Of a stretch of DNA of 64,000 nucleotides, positions 1-12,014 are shown piece by piece (the stretch's first letter is position 1; the number at the start of each line of letters is the position of its first letter). Both the position numbers and the translations under genes were made by a program. The notes below the pieces were generated by a model, which saw nothing but the letters and a program-made list of their open reading frames with translations, made no database searches and was not told where the DNA came from. This DNA is from Parietichytrium sp. I65-24A. Lineage: Eukaryota; Sar; Bigyra; Thraustochytrida; Thraustochytriidae. The DNA lies in assembly GCA_012862575.1 (NCBI GenBank), contig BLSF01000013.1, positions 124,001 to 188,000 on the forward strand, read 5' to 3'.

Positions 1-516
1 CCACGCGAGCTCTGCCAAATGAGAATGAGAATGAGAATGACACGGTTGGCTGGGTGGTGTTCGTGCGATACAGTCCCGACCGATGCCTGTTGTGGAGTAT
101 TTGGTGTAGTACTAGTACTGCACTGCATCAGAACAGTAGATTCGTGATGAGGTAAGGTTGTAGTCATTCCCACACATTCCCACTCAGTGTCACTTGTCAC
201 TTGCCACTCCTTTTTTTACACCACTGCTTGCCACTGCTTCGCTGGGAATCGCTGGGAGCAAGATTGTGTACTACTCGGGGCCCGTAACCTTGCCTACACC
301 GGCGCTCCCGCCAGACCCGCCCGCTAGGCCGAGATGGATGGAGTGGCTAGCGCCGTCTTGTGCCAAGACGTTCATGAAAAATCTCACCGTGCAACACCAC
401 GGCCATGATTGTAGGATTGGCAAAACCCGAATCGACAGAGCTGCACGTTTCTGCTCGCGCGACTCGCTCTTCCTTTCGTCTCAGTCGACCCATAAACAAT
501 CTCGTCAAAACGCACG
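1..516. other. Left-edge intergenic / 5' flank
   Basis: No gene is supported here. Positions 21-40 hold three copies of the hexamer GAGAAT. Positions 106-120 hold an AGTACT-type palindromic cluster (tagtactagtact) of a kind that recurs in other spacers of this window. The remainder should contain the promoter and 5' leader of the ATP-grasp gene starting at 517. An open frame overlapping its start (194-646) has no protein-like character. Confidence 0.6.
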
Positions 517-2016
517 ATGGACGCTGCACGTATCGAAGAGCTTCTCAAGCTCAACAAAGCCGATGAGGAGACCCAGGCGGCGCGCATGGAGAAGGTCAAG
601 GGACTCAAGGTCTTGTGGGTCACTGCGCCGTGCATTGGCGGAATGAGCCAGGGCCTTAAAGACAGTGCACGATGGGCTGTTGATAGCGGCGCCGTTATCT
701 ACGGAGCTTTTGAGTCTGAGAATGACAAGCTTTTTCAGATCATGTCAGAAGAAGGCCTCATCTCGCACGCATTCTTCTCGGACCTCAGCACCGAAAACGC
801 GGGCCAAACGTACGCCAATTACTTGAAGGAGCAGGGAGTTGAGCTTGATGGCGTCTTCTCCCCTTATGAAAATGCTCAGACTCTTGTTGGAGAGATCGCC
901 GAACTTCTCGGACTTCCAGGCAACCCAAGCAAGGCATACAAAATTGCGCGATCGAAACACTGGGCTCGCACGGTCACCGCAGCAGCTGGCCTTGCAACTC
1001 CACGCTCTGCGCAGGCATCCAGCCGTGAGGAGCTCGCGAAAGTTGTAGAGGAGGTTGGGTTCCCATGTATCGTGAAGCCATCGTCCGGGGCCGGTTCCTG
1101 CGGAGTTTTGCGCGCCAACACTGTTCAGGAGGCCCTCGAAGCTTACGACTTTATCGAGAAGGACCTCTCTGAGAACGCTATGATGGCATACAACCCGGGA
1201 TGCGAGCGCAGCGTTGTCGTGGAGCAGTTTCTTGTCGGTGACGAATTTGACGTAGACATGCTTGTGTGGAATGGCGAGCTTATGTACTCTCAGGTGGTGT
1301 TCAACTGGCCATGCATTAAGCCATACTTTCTGGAGACTGGAACCCAGATGCCAGCGCCACAGCCAAAGGACGTACAAGACGCTCTGCGCGACTACTCGTT
1401 TGCATGTGTCAAGGCCATGGGATTCACCCAAGGCTGCTTTCACGTTGAGGTCATGTACACCGCAGAGGGGCCTGTGCTTATTGAAGTGAATGCCCGCCAG
1501 GGCGGTGGCCCAAACCAGGTGTTCAATTTGGAGATGTGCAACGTCAACATGTTCGCCAACTTCTTTATGTCCATCTGCGGAATTCCTATCAACCCACCTC
1601 ACCATGCGCCAACTTTTGCCATGGCAGATTACGCAATCACCTCCCCATACACTGGAATTCTTCTGGATGACAATCACATGAACCATATCCGCGCGCACCC
1701 TAACCATGTCCGCTCCCAAAACTTCATTAAGCCAGGAAACAAGGTTCGCGGACTTGACTCTGGATTTCCAGAGTGGGTCAGCCAGTTCATTGTCCGCGGT
1801 GAATCTGCAGAGCATTGCTCTGATATTGTCAACTCTCTGCTCGAGTGCATCGAGCAAAAGATCACCGTCCTCCCACACACCGAGGCCTCGAAAGCCGAAA
1901 AGGCTGCTCAAGCTCGGGAAACACCAGAAGAGGATCTTCCTGAGGTCGCAAAGCTGACTCTCAACGCTGTAGTCGAGCAAACCGCCCAGGCCGACGCTGA
2001 GCCAAACAGCCAGTAA
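517..2016 (+). CDS. Carnosine synthase-like ATP-grasp ligase
   Basis: 499 residues in one uninterrupted exon. The protein belongs to the ATP-grasp superfamily, which joins a carboxylate to an amine through an acyl-phosphate using ATP. The central and C-terminal part resembles the ATP-grasp region of animal carnosine synthase (CARNS1). It has a nucleotide-binding strand and loop near residues 185-200 (CIVKPSSGAGSCG), a conserved acidic strand (VVVEQFLVGDEFDVD) and the metal/ATP motif IEVNARQGGG, with Glu323, Asn325 and Arg327 in the E-x-N-x-R pattern. Residues 28-130 look like a pre-ATP-grasp alpha/beta domain. There is no signal or transit peptide, so it is probably cytosolic. The exact substrates (beta-alanine plus histidine or another dipeptide) cannot be read from the sequence. 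The start is the first Met of the frame, and AATAAA lies about 175 bases after the stop. Family is confident; substrate is inferred. Confidence 0.85.
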   Translation: MDAARIEELLKLNKADEETQAARMEKVKGLKVLWVTAPCIGGMSQGLKDSARWAVDSGAVIYGAFESENDKLFQIMSEEGLISHAFFSDLSTENAGQTYANYLKEQGVELDGVFSPYENAQTLVGEIAELLGLPGNPSKAYKIARSKHWARTVTAAAGLATPRSAQASSREELAKVVEEVGFPCIVKPSSGAGSCGVLRANTVQEALEAYDFIEKDLSENAMMAYNPGCERSVVVEQFLVGDEFDVDMLVWNGELMYSQVVFNWPCIKPYFLETGTQMPAPQPKDVQDALRDYSFACVKAMGFTQGCFHVEVMYTAEGPVLIEVNARQGGGPNQVFNLEMCNVNMFANFFMSICGIPINPPHHAPTFAMADYAITSPYTGILLDDNHMNHIRAHPNHVRSQNFIKPGNKVRGLDSGFPEWVSQFIVRGESAEHCSDIVNSLLECIEQKITVLPHTEASKAEKAAQARETPEEDLPEVAKLTLNAVVEQTAQADAEPNSQ

Positions 2017-2435
2017 ACTAAACTTTTCAAACTCGCGCAAAACTCTTTGCCAATGAATAATTGGCTCGCTCGGAGTCCATTTCGCTTTTCCGAAAGTAGG
2101 AAAGAGGAGGACGCACTGTCAATTCTAAACCCCTCGTTTGGCACCACCCGTTCTGGATTTGCTAAAGTGGTTGAAGCCAATGACCTTGATAATAAAAATA
2201 AAAACCTGCTTACCGTCTCTGTTCTCTTTCCCTTGTTCAAATCATCCCTTCAAAGCTGCGTTCGATCACATCTGTCTGTCAAAAAGACCCCACGTAATGC
2301 AGTGAAACGTCGTGTCTCGGCACCAATCAAGAACGGGGAATTGCGGAATTGGCCAACAACAGAACGAGTTTAAAATGAAAATTTGAAGTTTACACTGCTC
2401 GAAATCGTCGTTTGTAAAGTCCGAGAGATGCTCGG
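2017..2435. other. Convergent spacer between ATP-grasp gene and next gene
   Basis: A tail-to-tail spacer of about 420 bases. It carries the 3' end of the ATP-grasp gene, including the run AATAAAAATAAA near 2191. Nothing else is recognised; small open frames here have no coding character. Confidence 0.55.
2191..2196 (+). terminator. Polyadenylation signal AATAAA
   Basis: A canonical AATAAA hexamer, followed at once by a second overlapping copy, about 175 bases downstream of the ATP-grasp stop codon. It fits the 3' processing signal of that gene. Confidence 0.5.
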
Positions 2436-3377
2436 TCACTTGCTCTTCTCGCGTTTAAGGCGCCGCAACTCGCTCAACAGTGGTCGCAAATCCCTCTTCG
2501 CATCTGGATCACTCTCTGTGAATGCAAGAGCTGCGTCCTCCAAATCTAAAAACGCTTCTTTATCATACTCCTCTTTCAAGAAATCGTCGCTATTGATGTC
2601 GTAAGTCTCAGTCTCGATGATCGACGACAAAGCAAGTAGCGCGTCGTAAACATATCCCTCCCCCAGCTTATCCGCATTTGTGCGCACGTGGCGGAGGAAG
2701 AGTACAAAGATCTCACTCTTCAAAATGCTGTCCATCACGCGATCCTCACCAAGAGCCTCGGAATGCCGCACAATGTGCTCTATCATTTTAAAAGCCATTG
2801 CCTCCAAGGTGCCATCCATTTCGTCCGCAAGGGATTCCGGGTGGCACAGACCGTAGGACAAGCTGTCCGCAACGACCTGGCACAGCAAATTGTTACCGAT
2901 GGTTTGGACAACTTCTGCGTGAGAGAGTCCACGTTCGAGGATTGTGCAGATCGACGACTCGTATTTCTTCGCGGTGACTTGATAGGTCTCGGATTGCAAA
3001 CGGGAGTCTTCAGCAGCATTTGCTCCACGCTGAAATGCTTTGAAATCCTCCAACATGCGAAGCAAAGTTGGCATCTTGCAGCTTTCCAGCAGATGCCGAA
3101 GCCCAGCTTCCTCCCCCTCCCATAGTGTCGCATCTTTGGACTCTTTCTCCAAGGTATCCTCCATTCTCACCACAGTGGCGATTCGCCCCAGAATCTTTGT
3201 CGCATGGAGCCATGCTTCAGACATGACTTCATACTTTTGCACAAACTTCATTTCGGACTTGAGGTCGCTCATGAGCTTTGCAGAAAGCGTTTCCATGCCC
3301 TCATCTTCTGTGCGCTTCGCGGCGTATGAGCTACCGCGACCCCCCTCGGGCTTCTTTCCTTTAAATCGCCCGAGCAT
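2436..3377 (-). CDS. Helical hypothetical protein
   Basis: 313 residues, not recognised as a known family. The N-terminus is basic and Gly/Lys-rich (MLGRFKGKKPEGGRG). The rest is almost entirely predicted helix with Leu-rich amphipathic segments, for example around TLLRMLEDFKAF, LLCQVVADSLSYG and VMDSILKSEIFVLFLRHV, suggesting an armadillo/HEAT-like solenoid or helical bundle. The C-terminus is charged (LSELRRLKREKSK). There is no signal peptide, membrane segment or catalytic motif. It reads as a soluble cytosolic scaffold, but that is inference. The frame is uninterrupted, codon use resembles the neighbouring real genes, and the opposite frames are broken, which supports a genuine gene. Confidence 0.7.
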   Translation of the reverse strand: MLGRFKGKKPEGGRGSSYAAKRTEDEGMETLSAKLMSDLKSEMKFVQKYEVMSEAWLHATKILGRIATVVRMEDTLEKESKDATLWEGEEAGLRHLLESCKMPTLLRMLEDFKAFQRGANAAEDSRLQSETYQVTAKKYESSICTILERGLSHAEVVQTIGNNLLCQVVADSLSYGLCHPESLADEMDGTLEAMAFKMIEHIVRHSEALGEDRVMDSILKSEIFVLFLRHVRTNADKLGEGYVYDALLALSSIIETETYDINSDDFLKEEYDKEAFLDLEDAALAFTESDPDAKRDLRPLLSELRRLKREKSK

Positions 3378-6113
3378 TGTACCGAGGACTGATTCGTTGC
3401 AGGGATCTGGTCTGGCGATTCCTTCCCCTTATGCCGAATGCGCAGATCGCGCCCCTTTCGCTTTCCTCGCGAGTACTCCGCGCGAAAACTCGTGTACTCT
3501 CTGCAGTGGCCACGCACACCGAGTGCACAACCTGCCTCACGACAACGGACTAGTCAATCTTGAGATTATAGTCGTATTCACAGCAGTCAACTTTCCTTTG
3601 ATTGATGATGATCATCTGGGTGTCTCGTGCAGTTAAAAACCTTTGCATGAGACTATTCCTGCTGCTTGTTCAAAGCAGACCGAAGAGCTGCATAGCAGTC
3701 AGCACCCAAAGCTTTCATCGCGTCTCAGCTCGTATTCGCTTTATTCGCAAACAAGCTTCGCCTTCTAGAGCGCAAGTTGCTTCGAATTGACGTGCGTGCT
3801 ATGGTGCTATGGCGCTTGCTGAGATTTTTTATCCTACCTACCACTAGGCAATCTCTTTCTTGATCAAGACACACAATCAAAAAAGACACAACGAAAATAT
3901 GGCCGTTGACAATCACTCACGCCTTCATGAATAGTTCATGAGCAGTTCATGAATCCCAACGAGCGCTTACTGTTCGTTTTGTTCTCCTGCTCCTCATCTC
4001 TACTAGTACTTATTTCCAGCTCATAGTCCTGTGGTACCCTTATCGAATCACAGACAGCTGGTAGTGAGGTTTTGGTCTGGCACGTGGTTGAACGCACGAG
4101 TCATTTGAGTCGAAGTAGCTACGACTTTTATCTTTGATTCTTCCTTCCCGCAGTTATGCCGCACGGCCTCAGCCCAGTGGTAGGTCACTTGGCGTCCATT
4201 TGCGTTCATGCACTCGAACTACTCTGACTACTCGAACTTGGTTTTCAGATTCGGGCAGAGAACAATACTGAACTGTTGGGACCCGATCTGCATTTCATGA
4301 AACTTTAGCCGAATTTCCGATGTTTTCACTGAAGAAAGCCTGTATCGGTACTCGTCATGATCAGTTGTATGGCATAGTCACATGTGTGCGAAGAGCCAAG
4401 TCGAAAACAGGAAATTACTGCACGTCGAACTAAATGCTCGGGAACAACGGCGTTGGTGAACCTTTTGCTGGCCAAATGCATCATTCCGACGGTTGACGAG
4501 AAGAGTCGCACGCTTGCAAGCGGGCTTCTGCCAAATGTTCAGAGAATCCATGTGCCATAGCTCGGCTCTTTGTGAACGAAGGATTAACAGTTCATACTTT
4601 CGTGCATTCGATTGAGCGCCAAGTTGAGTGATCCTCTGCGGCTTTGGCGGACTTTCTGCTACTCCTTTCAATCAATCAAGAAAATATATCAAAAGAAGCA
4701 CTAGCAGTAAGCAATTTACGGAGCATGTGGCAGCACAAGCAAAGAGGGTTCGAGACCTGGAGTGTGCAATTGTAAGTTTGATGAACCTGGATGTGGGCAT
4801 TCAGGCATGGTGCCTGGGGCGCTGTCGTGATTTGCGGTGTACTTGCAACAGATTGTGCGGCAGTGTTGGGTTTGAAGGCAAAATTTTCGCGATCGGCCAC
4901 AGATTTCATTGAGAACCAACTGTGCTCATGCTAAAGGTACTCTGCAGGATATGGCGCCCAGCGTGTGCATGAAATGTTTTGCTGGCCTCGTGCTTCGGGT
5001 ACAAACAAAGTATGCGGGTCGCTCAAATCTCACACTTACCCGCAGCATCCGCCAGCAGCCCTAGAAAAGCCTAACAGAAAACTTCCGCCATACAAAGAAA
5101 TTCTCAGTAAATGTAAGAGCAGAAGGACAGAGGAAACGAACTCTTTGAATACAAGTTGGTGACGAAAATGTGACCATGGCCCTCTGTGCATTTAGTATCC
5201 ATGTGCGTCGAGAATTCAATGTCGCACTTGAGCTAGAAGTTGGGGGTGTTTTTGCAGTATTCACAGCCTGGATTCCGCTGACGAGAGCCGTGCCACACCA
5301 CTGCTTTGGGGAAACCAGTGGCGGATGCAATGCATCGGTCCCAGGCTTTTAAAAATGGCCAAAGATATTCTAAGTAAATCAGAATTCAGGTTTTTTCGAG
5401 CTGTGGAAATGCCAAGATAGAGTCGTTGCGCAGCATGCGTGGAACATGTGTATTCTCGGCGTCAAATTCTCATTGAGGAGCATCTCCCTGGCGAGATGAC
5501 GAGAACCTGGCCCTACTCGTACCCTGAACATTATCTTCGCGAATTCCCATGGGAGAAGACCTTCTAGGCCAGATGACGAGTGGCCTGACCTCTCACGTCG
5601 TCTGAACTGAATCCTGGCAGTACTTTTCAAAACACTGAAAAAAAGTGAGAGCCGTCGTGGCCGTTTGTCTTCACTGAACATTTCTCTTTTGAACTTTCGA
5701 TTGTACGGCGAGTGGGGTGAGAAGCCACTTGGCGAAAGCCTTTTTCAAGATCTCAATGAACTGAGAAGGGCCGCCGAACCGATGAGCCCCACTTCTAAAA
5801 AGCGGGTCCGACAGGTTGGCGGGAGCCGGATCGTGACCATTTTGAGCACTCTGCGGATGCTGAAGAGCTATGTATCCTCGACTGATGCTCTGAGAAAGCT
5901 GAAACTTCCCTTGCATTCGAGAGTCCGGCTGCGATTCCGGAGCTCTGCAAAGTCATCCAGACCCAAAACAACAAGCAAGCAAGAGCAACAAGAAGAACAA
6001 GAAGGGCTGCTCTGACAAGGTCAATAGCGAAGACCAAAGCTTGGCCTCTATCGTGAGAACCAGCGCGAGTGTCTCATTTTTAGTGAGCTGTCTATCACGA
6101 ACAGAAAAACCCC
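3378..6113. other. Gene-poor spacer, 2.7 kb
   Basis: No convincing gene. Observed elements: TTCATGA three times in about 30 bases (3924-3953); a palindromic TACTAGTACT near 4001; the 15-mer CACGTGGTTGAACGC at 4081-4095, repeated exactly at 54317-54331; and two related segments containing AGATGACGAG near 5495 and 5570. A 116-residue frame at 5665-6015 has some Lys/Arg-rich protein-like character but no homology that I recognise. The right end must contain the promoter of the Ser-Gly-repeat gene. Confidence 0.5.
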
Positions 6114-8093
<1,980 letters not shown>

Positions 8094-8413
8094 CATGCAT
8101 AGCACCACACCGCCAAGCAACCTGAAATAAAACTTAGCTTTGGGCGAAATCTACTTAATGAGAATGTAGATCGAAAATAAAATCAAAATAAAAGTTACAT
8201 CAAAACCTTACTTGTTTTAATCAATAAGAGAGCGGAACTGAGGTCGTAATAAGAAAGAGAGAATTGAGAGTGATCAAAGATCCGTCCAAAGGTAATGTAT
8301 GTGCAAACTCGACGGCAGTGGCCGAGTAGGAAAAAGAAGCGCATTGCGCATGAGAGTAATAAGTATATACTTTTGCAGAACATGCTGCAGCCCTGGGCAA
8401 CGCCATGGACAAC
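8094..8413. other. Convergent spacer with polyadenylation signals
   Basis: About 320 bases between two converging stop codons. AATAAA occurs at 8126-8131 and again around 8177-8191, serving the Ser-Gly gene. No other element is seen. Confidence 0.5.
8126..8131 (+). terminator. Polyadenylation signal AATAAA
   Basis: An AATAAA hexamer about 33 bases after the stop codon of the Ser-Gly-repeat gene; further copies follow within 65 bases. Confidence 0.45.
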
Positions 8414-9601
8414 TCAATCATCGTCCCCAAATGCCTGCTGACGAATTTTGAGCCTGCTCTCCTTCTCATTCTTTGAGTACATGGACAGAATCCCTGAAGT
8501 AGCGGATTTGAAGAAGTACTCCAACGAGTTTTGCTTTGTTGCCAAGTGGGAGCGGTGCATCCGAGAGCGCTTCGGCAAGTCCACGAGCAATGCAATTACA
8601 AATATTGCGTGGATGATGGCAAATATTCCCCAAGCACCAATCTGGTATATCAAGTTGGTTCCCTTCGGGTTAATCGCTAACACGAGGCAAATGCACCCAA
8701 ACAAAAACATCCCGAGCTTGTAAAAGTCGCTCATAGTGATCCGCTTTTGCTTAGACTGGACGAAACCGAGAGACATCGCAAGCAGCAAACTGACATTGTA
8801 GGACAGGCGAGCTGTGTCCTCGTCCACATAATACAGAGAGAGAGGGCACAATGCGCCAAGTGCTCCAGGACGGATCAGCTCGTAGATAAAGAAATAGGTA
8901 AATTTGCGGGCAACAAACACAGAAACTTGTGCCTCCGAATACGTGAATCTTCCCGTAAAGCCATCCGAAGAGCCGATCTTGAGGCGAGGAATTTTGGTGA
9001 AGCTCCACATGTGGTTAAGAGCTTTGGAAATAAGTGCACTGCGAATGCGGCAGCATTTTGGGTCCACAACGCTAACATTTTTCTCGACTGCATCTTGCGC
9101 AATTGCCACATCCCATTGGCCTGACCACGGGGCAAAAAGAAACTTGGAAGTGTCCCAGTTAGACGTGATCCGGATTGGCAGCGCTTGGTAATCGAATGGA
9201 TACTGTTTGCCACTCTTCCTGTCCCCCACCGGAAAGGTTCCTTCCACCTCGTAGCAAAACACAAGACGCCCAGCCTCCTCAAAGTCGCGTGTCCAAGAGC
9301 TCACGGTTTTGATTGTCCCATCGAATTCCAACCAAGGGGTGTATTCGCCAATTTTAAGGCCATCTTTCAGAACATATGCAGTGCCTGGCTCCACTTTTCT
9401 TTCTTGTCGACCCTCGTAGAGGTTCTTCGCATGCACCCGAAGATAGACCAAGAATTTGCACGCAAAGGTGTCGTCGTCGATGCTGATTTCCCCAATCGAC
9501 TTGACATCAACCCGAATTTCTCCGATCACTGGTTGGGTCACCTTCTCCTTCCAGAACTGCACCCAGACCCCTTCGCTCTGCTTGAACACCTGCGCAGCCA
9601 T
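8414..9601 (-). CDS. Pentameric ligand-gated ion channel (Cys-loop superfamily) homologue
   Basis: 395 residues. The N-terminal 230 residues fit the beta-sandwich ligand-binding domain of pentameric ligand-gated channels. The hallmark YPFDYQALPI (134-143) matches the YPFD-x-Q core of the Cys-loop but has no flanking cysteine pair, as in prokaryotic members. Four membrane segments follow: M1 about 234-257 (YFFIYELIRPGALGAL, with the conserved Pro), M2 about 264-282 (ARLSYNVSLLLAMSLGF), M3 about 292-311 and M4 about 320-341, then a basic cytosolic tail. The M3-M4 loop is very short. An in-frame stop lies three codons upstream of the Met, so the start is well bounded unless an upstream exon exists; notably no signal peptide is seen. 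Ligand and ion selectivity cannot be inferred. Confidence 0.65.
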   Translation of the reverse strand: MAAQVFKQSEGVWVQFWKEKVTQPVIGEIRVDVKSIGEISIDDDTFACKFLVYLRVHAKNLYEGRQERKVEPGTAYVLKDGLKIGEYTPWLEFDGTIKTVSSWTRDFEEAGRLVFCYEVEGTFPVGDRKSGKQYPFDYQALPIRITSNWDTSKFLFAPWSGQWDVAIAQDAVEKNVSVVDPKCCRIRSALISKALNHMWSFTKIPRLKIGSSDGFTGRFTYSEAQVSVFVARKFTYFFIYELIRPGALGALCPLSLYYVDEDTARLSYNVSLLLAMSLGFVQSKQKRITMSDFYKLGMFLFGCICLVLAINPKGTNLIYQIGAWGIFAIIHAIFVIALLVDLPKRSRMHRSHLATKQNSLEYFFKSATSGILSMYSKNEKESRLKIRQQAFGDDD

Positions 9602-11599
9602 TTCGCCTCAACCGCTTTGCGTGCCCTCGTCCCTCGTCCCTCAGCTGGGCTGCCTGCCCTTTCCCTCTTGTCCCTCTTGCGGAGACTAACCGTGCCACGA
9701 TATTGCCTCACTCGCGCCTCCCCAAAGCTTCAACCAGGACTCACGACACTGCCACACCAAACTGCAAACTGCAAATTGGAACTGATTATGCCGTGAGCGG
9801 TGTGACCGGCAAGCATCGGCAAGCACTGACTGCGAGCATCATGATATTACGAGTACTACTTTGTCCACTCACTGTCGTCACGGTACCGTCAAACTAGTAC
9901 TTGTCCTCTTTCTTTAGCTGCTTAGCTGCCGTCTCCTTCCCAGTCACGGTAGGAGCACCTACGCACGCAGGTCTCCTCTGTCGCAAGACCAACTGCACAA
10001 CTGCACCACCTCCTTCCTCTCCCTCTCCCTCTCCCTCTCCCCTTTTCCGAAACAAATCTCCATAACATAATTCGTTGTTTTCATTCTTTCGCTGTCAATC
10101 AAATACTGTCAATCAATAAATGTTCATTTTGATTGAACAGTTACATCAAATCCCAATTGATCATGGTCACTTATCGTGGAATCCTCCCCTACAGAGACGC
10201 TATCAGGGTTATCGCGAGCTATGATATGTTATTTATGCAATGGGTGTGCACTGACTGACTTTGAGGAAATGTGAGGAAAACAACAGGCTCTGAGAGGGAA
10301 AGGGAGGGGACTTGTGCCTTGTGCCTCCAGTGCCACGTGAGAGATGAGAGGTGTGAAAGCGGCGTTTCCGTGATTTCCGATGGTCTCTGTGACGAACAGA
10401 AACACCTCCCCTTGTTGCAATTGAATTTTGATGGAGAACGAAAGCACAAATGTTTTACGAGCGCTTACTCTTTCCACACACACGCAGATGATTCATTATT
10501 CTGAACAGCCTTTCTTTTTGCACTCTCGCAAGTGTGTAGAGAAAAGGGGACCACTTGCAGAAGATTGCGACAGTCACAGTGACACTCATCTTAAGCTAAT
10601 CGTTACAAAGCCAAAAAGCCTTGAGCAAGAGCTGGAACCCGGACGGGTACCAGTTCCCATTTAGTACTTAGTACTCCACTCGCGCAATGAATGGATGCAA
10701 TGAGTCTATGCAATTGTTGGTGCTCTCGGAGCGGGACGGAAGAGAAAATACAGCGAGGTTGAGGAGAGGGTTCGGGCTTTGGGCTAGGAAAAAGGTCAGG
10801 TACTGACTGGGAGTACCCATACAGTGCTCAGGCAATCATCTAAACTCCTCCTATAAGTACTTATTTGCTTTGAGCTCAAGATTTCTGCAAGCAGAGAATA
10901 GCAGAGATGAGAAGAAGGAGGAAATAGGAAAGGCAGAGAGACTGAGGAGATGTTGATGGCGAATGGCTGGAGACGTAGGGACACTGTATCGGTCAAGTAC
11001 TGAGTACTGACTGAGACAGAGAAAGAGAAAGAGAAAGAGAGCCTCTGAGAGAGAAAAAGAGAGCGGATTCCCCTTCCTTGTCGGCCTCTCGGCTCGTTGT
11101 TGCCTTGGTATCATCCCATGGGTCTCGAATGAAATCGACTAGCCCCATATAAGCTACTGCACTAGTGCACACTTCTGCCTGTCTATTTTCCCGGCACAAA
11201 AGTTGACTACCTCTCCCCTATACGTTCATAGTAATCCAATCTTAGCTCGAACTCTCTATTTCAGACTATCCTTTGGGACTTTAGTGCCATTCTTTTAACC
11301 CTTTTTATTACCGGCAAATTGCAGGTCTCCTATCGGCGTGGGTTTTTCTTTCTCAGGTGTCGAAAAAAACTCAGAGAAAAGCTTCTCCTTTTTGGAATTT
11401 TTTGGACAACTTTTTGACAGCTCAGCAAGTCTCCAAGAGACTCACTCTTCTTGTAAACTGTTTATTGTTGAAGCCGACAAGTCGGTCAGCTTGCCCGAAC
11501 ACAGAGAGATAGAAAGATAGAAAGATAGAGAGATAGGAAGATAGAAAGATAAAGAGATAGATAGATAGAGAGAGAGGGAGCGAGGGCGACCGACTGGAG
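9602..11599. other. Gene-poor divergent spacer, 2 kb
   Basis: No supported gene. It holds a CTCTCC microsatellite (about 10015-10042), several AGTACT-type words (9853, 9894, 10662-10675, 10855, 10997-11008) and a purine-rich GAGAAAGAGAAAG tract near 11020-11065. A GATA-rich microsatellite abuts the small gene at its right end. Short frames here are composition artefacts. Confidence 0.5.
11507..11580 (+). repeat. GATA/GAAA-rich microsatellite
   Basis: Imperfect tandem GATAGAAA/GATAGAGA units ending about 20 bases before the start codon at 11600, so it lies in the presumed promoter or 5' leader of that gene. Confidence 0.75.
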
Positions 11600-11986
11600 G
11601 TGCAAGGAGAGATGCGTTTGAAGAGAGCCCTCTTCGCAGGGTGCGTTTTGCTTGGCATGGCATGGATTGGGACAGGGACAGGAATGCCGTCGGACAGCGT
11701 GCAAGAATCGTCGGCCTGCGAAGATGCAGCAGACGGTGCAGAGACGGTTTTGGCGCTCCCCAACGCGGACGAAGCGACGATGAAACTTCAAGTTGGGAAG
11801 AGGGTGTCGTTTGACTCACTTGGGCCGATCATTGTCAACAGCGACGGAACGACCCGAAGGATCACAAATTGGGATAAATTGTCTGAACGAGAAAAGGAGT
11901 GGGCGCTAAAGCGGATTGCGGAGAGAAATAAAGACCGGGCTGAGAAGCTTGCTGAACAGTCGAACGAAAAAGACGAGGTTTTGTGA
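11600..11986 (+). CDS. Small signal-peptide or membrane-anchored protein with a conserved GTxxRIxNW motif
   Basis: 128 residues. Residues 8-26 form a hydrophobic segment after a basic start (MRLKRALFAGCVLLGMAW), which is a signal peptide or N-terminal anchor; Met5 is an alternative start. A low-complexity acidic region follows. Residues 72-115 contain GPIIVNSDGTTRRITNW and then a Lys/Glu/Arg helix with RIAERNKDR. This combination recalls a short conserved segment in uncharacterised fungal and protist proteins with the pattern GT..RI.NW, then a helix ending RN..R. That comparison is from memory. The stop lies only 28 bases from the stop of the converging gene, so the 3' ends must overlap in transcripts. 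Function unknown. Confidence 0.6.
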   Translation: MQGEMRLKRALFAGCVLLGMAWIGTGTGMPSDSVQESSACEDAADGAETVLALPNADEATMKLQVGKRVSFDSLGPIIVNSDGTTRRITNWDKLSEREKEWALKRIAERNKDRAEKLAEQSNEKDEVL

Positions 11987-12014
11987 GATTTTCTAACTGT
12001 AAATACAGAGCGGG

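Noticed and set aside
745-2040. 431-codon antisense frame over the ATP-grasp gene
   Set aside because: It is a codon-bias shadow with no recognisable protein features.
4740-4765. tRNA B-box-like GGGTTCGAGACC
   Set aside because: The surrounding bases do not form a T-stem or an acceptor stem, so no tRNA can be drawn.
5665-6015. 116-codon plus-strand frame before the Ser-Gly gene
   Set aside because: There is no homology that I can recognise and no clear start context.
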